The notes below the pieces were generated by a model. It was not told the DNA's origin, ran no database searches, and saw nothing but the letters and a program-made list of their open reading frames with translations. 64,000 bases of DNA, taken from Glandiceps talaboti. Its lineage: Eukaryota; Hemichordata; Enteropneusta; Spengelidae. Position 1 is the first letter of the stretch. The number at the start of each line of letters is the position of its first letter. The stretch is from NCBI RefSeq assembly GCF_964340395.1, contig NC_135558.1, positions 15,516,000-15,579,999 of the forward strand. Reading direction: 5' to 3'. Made by a program: the position numbers and the translations under genes. Below are positions 1-10,647 of this stretch, piece by piece.

Positions 1-1
1 A

Positions 2-345
2 TCTAAGCCTGTAATCAATGTAGCAATGCAAGCTTTCGAATCAGATGTGTTTCATGACGTCATTCAACCGTCAAAAACTGGGGAGAATATGTATAATCCG
101 TTAATGTTAACCATGCCTAGTTTGGAGAGATCGAAATTGACAAATCATTCTTCGCTGATACAACAGCAATGGGATTTACAACGTATAACACGTGGAACGG
201 ACATTGCAGCACGTGCATCTTTCGAAAAAGAACTGTATGGAAAGCATACTGATAGCTTTATACATGATGAAATACACTCGAACAAGACAAATGGTAGTAC
301 ATTAGTTCACGATGTAAACGAAGAGTTAAACGCTGCGATCGAGAG
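2..345 (+). CDS. Partial exon, probable luminal stem of the adjacent sulfotransferase
   Basis: The frame is open from the window edge and ends at a good donor (AG|GTAAGA, exon end 345). It leaves two bases (phase 2), which match the phase of the catalytic exon starting at 1342, so the two can be spliced in frame to give an Arg at the junction. The peptide is hydrophilic and has three N-glycosylation sequons (NHS, NKT, NGS), as expected for the stem of a type II Golgi enzyme. It has no transmembrane segment, so the anchor and true start must lie upstream of the window. I see no domain by itself. Linkage to the sulfotransferase is inferred from phase, spacing and sequons; it could be the last exon of an unrelated gene using the stop at 347-349. 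Confidence 0.4.
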
Positions 346-1341
346 GTAAGAGACCAAGCTGAACACATATTAGTTTAACATTTATGGCGTTATAATTAAA
401 ATTAGGTTATGCGAGTATTGTTCAACGATAGAAATATAGATGTACTCATTTTTTCAATTAAAAAATATATTTTAGTGGATTCACAAATGAGTGAATGAAC
501 GGATGACGACAATTGATATTGAAGCAATTATAAGCTCACACATGAAAACACACTGACAGGACAGATATCAATGGTAAATATACACACACTTTAAATTAGA
601 AATGCTGGCAGTGTACTACATATTATGTCAACAATTCATCTCACATAATTATGATTATCAATACTACTAAACACTGGTACCTGTTATAAAGTTATTTTAC
701 CATACTTCCTGTTAGACAGTGGAGATAGTATATAGCCACGGGATAACTCCCCCTTCTTGGTTTTACAAAAATACACAAACTTACTAGTGAGTTTTCATTG
801 AAGTGGTTGGTGTTATTCTCCACAAACAAGTATATTATAACATAAATTATCTGTAAAATAAATAAATTAACATATGAATATACCAATGTATGTATATTAA
901 CATATATTAGTTATTAGTTACACTCAAGCAGAGCAATATACTGGTTTCCTAGAGTAGCACATGTCAGAATATTTACTTTGGTTTGTACTTAATGGCATTC
1001 TAATGAAGCCACGAATATCTCTCGATCGGAGAGAAATTATAAAATACTTTTCAAACGTACGTATTGCAAGAGTCCCAAAAAATGCCCGACCTTCAATTTT
1101 TTGTATGTCACTAGCTCTGAGAGTAGCAACATGCCGGTTTCCTCATGCGTCATCTTACACCGTATATCCATGACCACACACTGATCATCCTGGTTGGGAA
1201 GGGTATTACCCCGATTGAAACAACTTTTATACCCATTGAGATGACTATACTGATCGGGAGATATTCCTGACCGAATGAATAGAATGTGGTGGTATCACTA
1301 ACGTATTTACCGAATATGTTTTTCATTTTACACTATTATAG

Positions 1342-2452
1342 GAACTTTGAAGACAGGCAAGGCATTTCACCATGGCTAGCTTCAACAAATAAATCCAAAA
1401 TCGAAATCACAACTAATCCATTCAAATATAATACTGCAAACAAAGAGTGCTCAAAAGCCAACAGTGTGCTTTTCTTGAAAACACACAAAACTGGCAGCGA
1501 GACAACATCCCAGCTCTTTTTGCGATATGGAGATTTAAACAATCTATCCATCGTTTTACCCACTGGCAACTGGAGTTTAGGATGGCCATGGCAGCTGCAA
1601 CCAAAGGACTACATACCGTCGAACAGTTCCTACAATCTGCTATGTCTTCATGCAGTTTACAACAGATCCAAGATGGCGACTTTGATGGCCGATAACACAA
1701 AATATGTGACCATACTTCGAGAACCGTGGAATCAATTCAAATCGTCGTTCAGCTACTTCAGATGGGAGAAACTCCTCAAACAGTCTATGAGGTTGCCATT
1801 CAGAAATCCTATTGACACATTTTTGAAAAATCCCAACGAATTTTTTAAATGGGAAAGGGAAAGAAAAACTCCATACATTAGAAATTTTATGGCCTTTGAC
1901 CTGGGTTTCCCGCCAAGTCAAAACGACAACGCGTCGGCTATTGTTCAATTTATCCGTGAAATAGAAAAAGATTTCTCTCTCGTTATGATTTTAGAATACT
2001 ATGACGAGTCCTTAGTATTACTAAGACGAACTCTTTGTTGGGAAATGACAGATATTATTTACGTACCTGTTAACATCAGAAAGAGACGTGTCACTACAAC
2101 AGATGACGTCAGGCCCCATTACAGACATTTTAGCCAGGTGGATTACGCCCTCTATGAACATTTTAAGAAGAAATTACAATATCTCATATCACAAGAATTA
2201 GAATTTGACGAAGAGCTGGATTATTTCAGAAAACTAAATTCTGGTTTCAAAGACTTTTGCCACAAAGCAAAAAAGAACAAAAATCTAACTATGACAATTG
2301 AAAAATCAAAATGGAATAATTGGCGCACTATAGATGAACGATTCTGTAAACTCTCCCGATTTTACATACCAGATTATGTCGCTAATCTGAAATACAGGCG
2401 ATACGGAATTCCTTTGAATCCAAAACGAAAAATCTTCTTTTGGCCTATCTAA
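1342..2452 (+). CDS. Galactose-3-O-sulfotransferase-like (Gal3ST / galactosylceramide sulfotransferase family), catalytic exon
   Basis: One long exon encodes about 370 residues of a Gal3ST-family enzyme, which transfers sulfate from PAPS to the 3-OH of galactose on glycolipids or glycoproteins in the Golgi lumen. The 5'-phosphosulfate loop is visible as FLKTHKTGSET (from about 1475) and the 3'-phosphate site as ILREPWNQFKSSFSY (from about 1712), both in family order. Several N-X-S/T sequons fit a luminal domain. An upstream ATG at 1286 is in frame, but a pyrimidine-rich acceptor (ends 1341) and the phase match with the exon at 2-345 favour 1342 as an exon start. The stop is TAA at 2450-2452 and there is no frameshift. 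Family assignment is firm; the acceptor sugar cannot be read from sequence. Confidence 0.85.
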
Positions 2453-3367
2453 ACCTAGCTACGATGGAACTCATCATCAGTAGAGCTACTCAGAGTCTCA
2501 CCACTGGGAGCTCTCCTACGGATGTTACTCCTCGGCCGGGCGCGGCCTCTCGGCTTCGGTACTTTCCCAGATGAATAGTGCATGCCGGAGAATACTTCAC
2601 GTCGAACATTGCAGGTTTGCCGATCCTGGTACCTTTGCGACATGTCTCAAGCGACTGATACATCTTGATGAAAATGAACAGGCCTCGTAAACCCATTTTT
2701 CAAGAGTTTTAACAAATGTACTGTGTGACTTCCAGTGCTTGCAACATTACGTTTCCGGTCTCGTAGTAGGGTTCCCCAGCGGTGAGAATCTGGATAACCG
2801 AGACTACAGTAACGTGAGTTAAGTAGCACGCATTCTACTAAATATGGAGGACCGGTGGGATAGCGACCTGCGACTTGGAAACCGCCACCTGTGGATGTCA
2901 TGATCAGCCTCGACGTCTCGTTTTTTTTTCATATTAGTAGAGAATCGGTATTTATTGTCGACAAGAGGGAGTTGGCCACACCATTGTAGTTTCGTCAGGA
3001 CACGAGGAAGCGTCGAAAGCTGTTTTTATTTACATCTCTCGGTACAGTGAACTATTTTTCGTACTGTTCGATCGTGCTCTCCTCCAAGTGATCTCTGACC
3101 TGTCCTCGCTTCAAATGTTTGGTCAACGCACACTCTGTGACTCTGTCAAATAATTAAACTTACTAGTATTCATGCATGTTTCGTTCTTTCAAGTATGTTG
3201 GTCGAAAATAAACAATAAAATGATTAGTTAGTATGCGAGCTACAGTCAAAGTTACATTCACCGATGCATGATGAAGTGAGTTGGATTTTACAACAAACCT
3301 TTCAATAAATCTACTATCCATGACAGTTACTGTACCTTTTATTTAGTACTTTAGAGCAAACATGTTG
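2453..3367. other. 3' flank of the sulfotransferase; no supported gene
   Basis: About 2455-2900 is GC-richer than its surroundings and carries overlapping minus-strand ORFs of 60-84 codons. One is an Arg/Ser-rich tail ending at 2455, just past the sulfotransferase stop. I cannot assign any of them. Two overlapping AATAAA hexamers at 3207-3212 and 3214-3219 could end the sulfotransferase transcript. Confidence 0.35.
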
Positions 3368-4385
3368 AATCAATCAATCAGTTTATTTCATAACAATATT
3401 AAGGCCACAGGCCCAAAGAGCAAACAGTAATACAAACGTTTCAGTTCATAGAGGGAAATTCCTCTCTATTTTTCATTGCAAAATAAATAATTGAAGCTAA
3501 ATTATTTAGATAAGTTATATTATCTGAATTCAAAAGTGAAATGAACTTATCATAGGAAGGGTTTAAACAAAACCACCTTGGTAACATTTCTTTACGAAGG
3601 TCCTTGTAAAGCGGACAAATTGCTAAGAAATGATACTCATCCTCAATACAGTACAAATTATGTGTAATACAGTATTTACAAAATCTTTGGTCAGCAGGAA
3701 TGTTTTCATGTCGTTCCCTCTCAATTTGCAAAGGATGCGAAGAGCAGCGAAATCTTGACAGTGCTGTTCTAAATTTACACATTTACACATTTACACAACT
3801 TAAATATCTCTCTGGTTCAAGCATTGATTTGAAAGTGTGGTAGGAACGAAGCCTAGGAGATGACTCGATATCCTCGTGCCAGATCTGACTAGCACAGTCT
3901 TTTAACCTTTGGGTGAATTCAGACAAAAACTGACTAGTGGAGCCTACACCCTGGTTCAACCATGCATGGCCGAATCCAAGGTGGCAAATTAAAGATTTAA
4001 CGTTAAAAGCCTAGTTGACTGATTTTATACTCCTTTCTTCTAATCTTTTCAACATAATGTAGCATTTATAGGGGTATCTATCAGTGTCCATTTGTAGTAT
4101 TTTCAGCCAGTAGCTCACGCATCATTTAAAATACATGACACAGATGGGAAATCTACCACACTCTCCTATTGCTGCTAAATCATTTGTTTTCCCACTAACA
4201 TTCAAAAGAAATTTACAGAACTGATAATGAACTTGTTCAACCTGGGGGGAATTTTCATAACCCCAAATTTCACTACCATAGAGTAAAATAGGTGTAACAT
4301 AAGTATCAAAAAGTTTGAAAGAGTCGGACATGGACATTCCACCCAGCTTCCCTAGCAAAGTCTTAAGTTGAAACATGGCCTTCCT
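3368..4385 (-). mobile_element. 5'-truncated non-LTR retrotransposon (LINE), 3' end of ORF2
   Basis: Reading the minus strand from about 4385, the conceptual protein has the reverse-transcriptase thumb/C-terminal pattern (TYVTPILLYGSEIWG, then a Phe/Leu-rich helix). It ends in a Cys/His cluster (CKYC ... ExHFLxxCPLY) typical of CR1/L2-like ORF2 C-termini. At least one in-frame stop (near 4018) and frame changes near 3780 and 4122 show it is dead. The 3' end closes with a short TGATTGATTGATT tail at about 3370-3383. Catalytic RT motifs are absent because the copy is 5' truncated. Confidence 0.8.
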
Positions 4386-4619
4386 TTAGAACAAACATGT
4401 TAAACATACGTGTGTACGTGGAGCAGACCACTGTCATTTGCTTGTTCATGACTGGCTCTGCAGATGTCTTCGATGAAGTGGGGAGGGTTAATTTTGTGTT
4501 TCCCCTCAGATCTGCAGACTGCACACTGTCAGGTTGATCAAACACGAAAAAAGACCGACGCGAAGGTATTTAAGTGATGCGCGCTGAACAGAAGATTTTT
4601 TTTTGCCTAATACAAATTA

Positions 4620-4768
4620 ATACATGTATGGTGAGCGTGCGTTCTCGCTGCGCGCCCCTCATGGAACGGTATACCATTTTAACTTCGTTCATCACCCACT
4701 GTAGATAAATTCAAGAAGGATATCAAAACGCATCTGTTCGAAAGAGCTTTCTTACTTTTACAGTGATC

Positions 4769-4843
<75 letters not shown>
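4620..4843 (+). mobile_element. LINE 3' fragment followed by (TTGA)n tail
   Basis: Positions 4630-4770 encode a decayed LINE ORF2 C-terminus on the plus strand. One frame gives RAFSLRAP; after a one-base shift it continues WNGIPF, a stop, then LRSSPTVDKFKKDIKTHLF, a very common ending of CR1/jockey-like ORF2. It stops at TGA and runs directly into (TTGA)n at 4769-4843, so the microsatellite appears to be the expanded tail of the element. Confidence 0.75.
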
Positions 4844-4845
<2 letters not shown>

Positions 4846-5940
4846 TAAAATGTACTTTTATTGTGATATACGTGCTATGTATCCGGTAGTACTAATGTGT
4901 TTTCCATCAATAAGCATTTACATTGCATCGATGGTAGTGATGTCATCGCTACAATTTGCATAGTGGTTTACATCATAACGTGTCGATGTCGCACTTATGA
5001 ATGTTGGTTTAGGGGAAGAGTGTTGGGGGAGGGGGATGGGGTTGTCCTCAACGAACGAAATTCGTTTATTGAGCTTGTGTGACATTGTGCGATGGTCCTC
5101 ATCAGTAACCGTTATGGATGGAAGAAGAAAGAGTAACATGACCATATGTTAGCATTTTCGTTCGATCATCATGGCCTATTGCCTAACATGTAAGCTTCCA
5201 AAAATATATAGATGTATCAAAAAATAAAGCACGGAATACATCCCTACAAATATCCGGATTCAATCAATGGGCATAGGTAATTATTTCACACATTTTCATC
5301 TATATATATATATATACATCTATAATTTTCTAGATATCTTGCTAACAAGATAACAATACATAAACAGATCAAAATAAATAGGGGTGAAAACATAACCTCC
5401 ATCCAACCCCCACAGGGGGAAGTAATTACACAGGCATGCAGGGTGTAAAACACAACCTATTGATCAAAGGACCACTTAATAATTAAAAAACACTCGAACG
5501 CAACACATCATTTTTCCGGTGTTTTCATCTTATGACAGTGACAGCGATACTTTAATTACTCTCTAATTAAACTGAGGCTGTCACACGTATTATGTATTAA
5601 CGAGCTCGAGGCTAGTACAACACGTTCCACACACGTAATTGCATGCGTCATTTGAATCATGTATATATGTCTGTTCAAATGACCGTACTTCTCCCTTCTA
5701 AAAAAAATAGTATACAGAAAGAAACTTTTTATCCAATCGGCGTCATGACAAATGGAACGGTGCGAGACGACTCCCCCGTAGGTCGACTATCCCCGGTATG
5801 AAAAGACATGGTGTTGTTCGTAATCAATTTTAAACGATACATACTGACGACCCCCACCCCTATTAATACTACTTGTAGAGGTCTCGTTGGTATTATGTGA
5901 CGTGTGTCATTACATATTTGCATATTTGCATTGCATATTT
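4844..5940. other. Intergenic, no gene seen
   Basis: AT-rich sequence with a short (TA)n at about 5302-5316. ORFs are short and show no coding character. A minus-strand ORF reaching in from the microsatellite at 6003 is a repeat artefact. Confidence 0.5.
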
Positions 5941-5943
5941 GCC

Positions 5944-6002
<59 letters not shown>

Positions 6003-6413
6003 GTATGTATGTATGTATGTATGTATGTATGTATGTATGTATGTATGTATGTATGTATGTATGTATGTATGTATGTATGTATGAATGATGTATGCATGTA
6101 TGTACGTACGTAGGTACGTATGTATGTATGTATGTATGTATGTATGTATGTATGTATGTATGTATGTATGTATGTATGTATGTATGTGTGTGTGCAGATG
6201 GATGGGATGTCTGTGTGTGTATGTATGTATGTATGTATGTATGTATGTATGTATGTATGTATGTGTGTGTGTGCGTGCGGATGGATGGATGGATGGAATG
6301 TATGTATGTATGTATGTATACATGTATGTATGTATGTATGTATGTATGTATGTATGTGTATGTATGTATGTATGTACATGTATGTATGTATGTATGTATG
6401 TATGTATGTAGGT
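5941..6413. repeat. Compound microsatellite (CTGT)n-(ATGT)n
   Basis: About 60 bases of CTGT repeats are followed by about 400 bases of mostly ATGT repeats with short interruptions (TACG, GATG and GTGT blocks). It produces long spurious ORFs (MYVC and HTYI repeats) on both strands. Confidence 0.98.
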
Positions 6414-7419
6414 TGTTAGGTATAGGAGAGGGGTACTCCATGGAGGGTGACGGCAACAGAGAAAAGTGTGTGTGTGTGGGGGGGGGGGGGGTGAGCGCGT
6501 ATGTGCGTGTGTAAATAGTAAAGACCTAACTAATTATTACAATATTGTGAGGTTTATTTTATTTTATTTAGGGGGAGGGAGAATAATAAGAACATTGTCT
6601 AATTAATTTCAGGTCATCAATCAAAATTGATAAACTGCAATTTGAATCTATAGCTAAAGAAACAGGAAAATGTGCTAAAAGTGCCGGGATAACCAGATAT
6701 ATACAGACGCTCTCACGAGACACAACGTTCCTATTCCATCTATAGTACGTGCATATAAATGGGCCTCGAGATAGTGATACTTTTTCAACGAAGAAACTCG
6801 AGATATTGTATGAATAGTTGTTCTGCTTCTCGCCAACGTAGTTATGTTTCCTCCAATTGGTAGCAACGATTTATTATCGACAGCAGATCAAGCACGTGAT
6901 CAGTAATACTTATTGTAACCATAACAACCATTACACGTACATGCTGTCAATTACATTTCCCTGTTTTGCAGCGAGCCACAATTACAACACATAATTTGTA
7001 AATATGCATGTGGTTAATGGAGTGGCGTGGTTTCTGACAGCGAAAAAGGAAGTTGTTTAACAGGTTTATAACAGAATCTTTAATTCGCACTTATAGTGAT
7101 TTGTGGCTCCAACAAAAGAACACGCGTGGAAGCGTGAGGGTTTCTTCCAAATGATAGACGTGTCATGCCCAGTGATCAGAAAAGAACAGTAAGTGGCGAA
7201 CGTATTTCGTGCGGGAGATTAAGTCTTGGAAGAACGAGAAAAACGCTAGTGTAATCGTTTTTCTTTCATTTTGATGAGTTTGAAAAGACAAAAATACAAA
7301 CATTATCATGGAAATTCTAATCGGTTGATGTTCGTGTCGCGTTTAATATTTGGAAAGTAATTAAGTTTTTTTCGTCTTGTTGATTTGGTTCAAAATATAT
7401 CGCAACACGACACGATATT
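6414..7419. other. Intergenic, upstream of the GH9 gene
   Basis: A G-run of about 14 lies near 6480. Otherwise this is unique-looking AT-rich DNA with no supported gene. The distal regulatory region of the GH9 gene presumably lies here; I see no individual site I can defend. Confidence 0.5.
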
Positions 7420-7421
7420 TG

Positions 7422-7474
7422 ATTGGTCTGTAAAGTGTATAAATACATGCTGTAAGTGTGTTCCTATCCACTCC
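7422..7474 (+). promoter_or_regulatory. Core promoter of the GH9 gene (inverted CCAAT, TATA box, initiator)
   Basis: ATTGG (reverse CCAAT) is at 7422-7426, TATAAATA at 7438-7445, and an initiator match CCACTCC (YYANWYY) at 7468-7474 with its A at 7470. The TATA-to-initiator spacing of about 31 bases is canonical. The predicted transcript would have a leader of about 65 bases before the ATG at 7535. Confidence 0.6.
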
Positions 7475-7534
7475 CGTTTGTGGTAACAAGCTCCGGCATT
7501 TCTGTGGTTCCTGTACCCAAATCCGACGTGTAAC

Positions 7535-10304
7535 ATGAATTTGTGTTACATTCTACTGTTCGCGCTCTTGAGTATCGTAACGGTTATCCAAAGCCAGAAC
7601 TATGATGGGTTGTACGAGATACCTCAACCGCGAATACCCGATGAGGAAGATGACGGTGAGGAAGATTCCGACTCCGAAGAAGAAGACGACGACGAGAAAA
7701 GAAGTGTCGATGAAACCATCTCTGGACGAGTGAAAAGACAACCAGGTAATCACCGTAATGACACGTGTACAGTGTCGCTCCTTTTCTGTAGTTCCAAATA
7801 GCAAAGTTACGCTGTTTTAAGATATCGGCGTATGCATGTTAAAGCCCCACTAGCTGCAAGTCGAACGTTTAAAAAAATACCTATTTCACTGGATATAATT
7901 GACATACTTGTAATATTGTACACCCCAAACAGTATTGAATCACTTGTGGGTAAATATATTTATGCAGCTGTATACATAGTATGGTACACTATATCAAATT
8001 CAAATGATTTTTAGGTCCGCACCCCAAATCCACGCGACAATTCGATGGCGATTTAAAAATATTGCTGTGCTATCTATTGATACAATCATGTCTAATTGTA
8101 GGTATTATAAATATGTTCTTTGAAAGGATTGTTGGTTGGTTGTTTAAATACTCCAGTTACAACTAGTGCAGCTTTATCAACATGTGGTGTAGATATATAG
8201 ACTGGACAATCCAAAGGTTTGATTAACAGCGGGAATATTAATTATAGAAACTCAGATTTCCTACAGTTTCCTACAACACTATCCCAAATCTTATGATCCA
8301 CAACAGCTGATAACATGTGATATACAATATAATACGTTTGCTGGAACTTAAGATTCAACAGTTAGTACAGGAGATTTCGTATTCGCTTGCAAATGCTATT
8401 AAAAGGTGTGTCGTCAAGATCAGTGAGACTGATTGCAAGGTTTTATATCCAGATAGACATAACAAAGACAGCACACAAACACCCTTTACACAGTAACTGT
8501 TCCGTATTGTATTGTATTATGACAACAATTAAATGTAACAAAGCTTACAGCGCGCAGACGCCATGTGTATTAAAAGGAATGTCGGTGTGTTATCTTTATT
8601 GTGTCTATCTCAAGAGGAAACCTGGTATTCTTTCTTATTGATCTTGATATATGATTTAATAGTGTTTGCAATGCAAGCTGAGACAAAATCTACTGTAACC
8701 CCCCCCCCCCCCACTGAAAGTGATACATTCTTGAAAGAATGACAGTGATATTCTAATTGCACACACGCCAGGCCATTCTCACAAGCCAGACTACAATTTG
8801 TCTACTGAAGTCATCCAGAAACCGGGTATTAATATTAAGGATATGGGTATCAATTATTCGTGAGTAATGACATCATAGCGATCAAACCGATAAAGGGTGA
8901 TGGCCTTCTCATGTGGCGGTGACATCATTTCAAAATAAAAATGGCAAAACTATGCTGATCGACAAACAAACTACGTATTCATGATAAATCGCGGAAATGA
9001 ATTGCTTTGACAGATTCCGGTGTGAGTACAGCTAGGGCCCTGCCCGCGAAGCAATGCTTTTTGGCGTTTCCAGCTACAGAATATAATAATGAATCATGAT
9101 AGAAAATTCATGTCGAAATTTCCACAAGTTGCCAACACTCGCCAGAAAATCAGTAATCCAATAGATGGCTCAAAAATCAATTTCAATGGCACCGGAAAAG
9201 AAATCTCAGTCGAACATCTCGATTTAACGGTATCATAAAGTACATGGTATGGACTGGTGAAAACTCCCATGCAATTCGATCTGAAGGGTTGACCAGTGTG
9301 TTGCGCTGAGCTTGATGTATTAATGTTAACTCAAAAACGCTAGAACAAAATTTGAGGAATTAAATATGTTATAAAAAGACGACCTAGTGAGGATTTCAGT
9401 AGAATTGTTAGTTTTTGTGCTGAAATTATGACTGGCAAGAACCCTCTTCGATGTACTTCGTCTTTGTGACCGGGAGACGACTCCCGAGATGAGTGTAGTA
9501 GGCAGGGGATGTATACTTCTGTTTAGCAAGTTCTAACATGAGCGTGCCGGGCCACTGGAAAATGAGCGAAATCATCATTGCTCAGTTCTACAGAACGCTT
9601 CATTTACAACAATTTGTGAATGCATCACTTTTTTATGCAAACGTTAATTTAATATTTACAAACTAAACTACACAATGTAGGCGATGACGGTTGATCAGTT
9701 AAAACGGTCACACAAGCATCATCTGAGTCAGTTCGTCAGAAAATATTTTCTGCCAGTTCATACGGTGGAAATCACATTTCGCATTCTTGTAAAACAAAGC
9801 CTATTTTCAGGCCGATGACGCTAGAAATAAAACGTACGAGGTCAACACCTTTGCTCTCAGCTTACTCAAAAAGCAAAAAATGAATAAAAAGTATTTGTTT
9901 CCGATAATACGACTCACCCAAGATTTCAACCTGTCACTACACTATCCAACGACTAACTAACAGGTACAACGTATTTTATACTATTAGCAAGTACAGCTTT
10001 GGGTTCTTAATGACAGGTTTAATGGCAATATACGTGCACGTGAATATGTACACCATCTCCTGTTTGAGACAGTTTAAAGTTGATTTGATACATATCCTTA
10101 CAGGTTATGATTACTGCGAGGCTTTGCACAAGTCAATATTATTTTACGAAGCACAACAATCTGGAGAGTTACCTGACTGGAATCGCATTAAGTGGAGAGG
10201 GAATTCTGCTTTGGGTGATAAAGGAGACAAGGGTGAATCTCTGACAGGGGGATTGTATGATGGTAAGTTTATCAAATCACAGGTGTGTTTTCACGCATGT
10301 ATCG

Positions 10305-10342
<38 letters not shown>

Positions 10343-10471
10343 ATATATGTCTGTCTGTCTGTCTGTATGTATGTATGTATGTATGTATGTATGTATGTAT
10401 GTATGTATGTATGTATGTATGTATGTATATATGTATGTATGTATGTATATGTGTATGTATGTATGTATGTA

Positions 10472-10506
<35 letters not shown>

Positions 10507-10599
10507 ATGTATGTATGTATGTATGTATGTATGTATGTATGTATGTATGTATGTATGCATGTATGACTCGCATGCATGTAATGTACACACTCACGGATT

Positions 10600-10647
<48 letters not shown>

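Noticed and set aside
1286-1341. In-frame ATG and hydrophobic start as the sulfotransferase N-terminus
   Set aside because: A pyrimidine-rich acceptor ends at 1341 and the phase matches the upstream exon. The segment is too short and too broken for a signal anchor.
2455-2901. Minus-strand ORFs (Arg/Ser-rich) beside the sulfotransferase stop
   Set aside because: Overlapping short ORFs in a GC-richer patch with no domain, no clear splice sites and no second line of evidence.
6003-6514. Long ORFs of MYVC or HTYI repeats
   Set aside because: Translations of (ATGT)n microsatellite. The same applies to ORFs at 10257-10645, 16518-17081, 51735-52031 and 63461-63788.
7746-7801. Continuation of the GH9 first ORF to the stop at 7801
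   Set aside because: A GTAATC donor at 7746 leads in phase to exon 2 with the GH9 domain, while the read-through tail has no homology.
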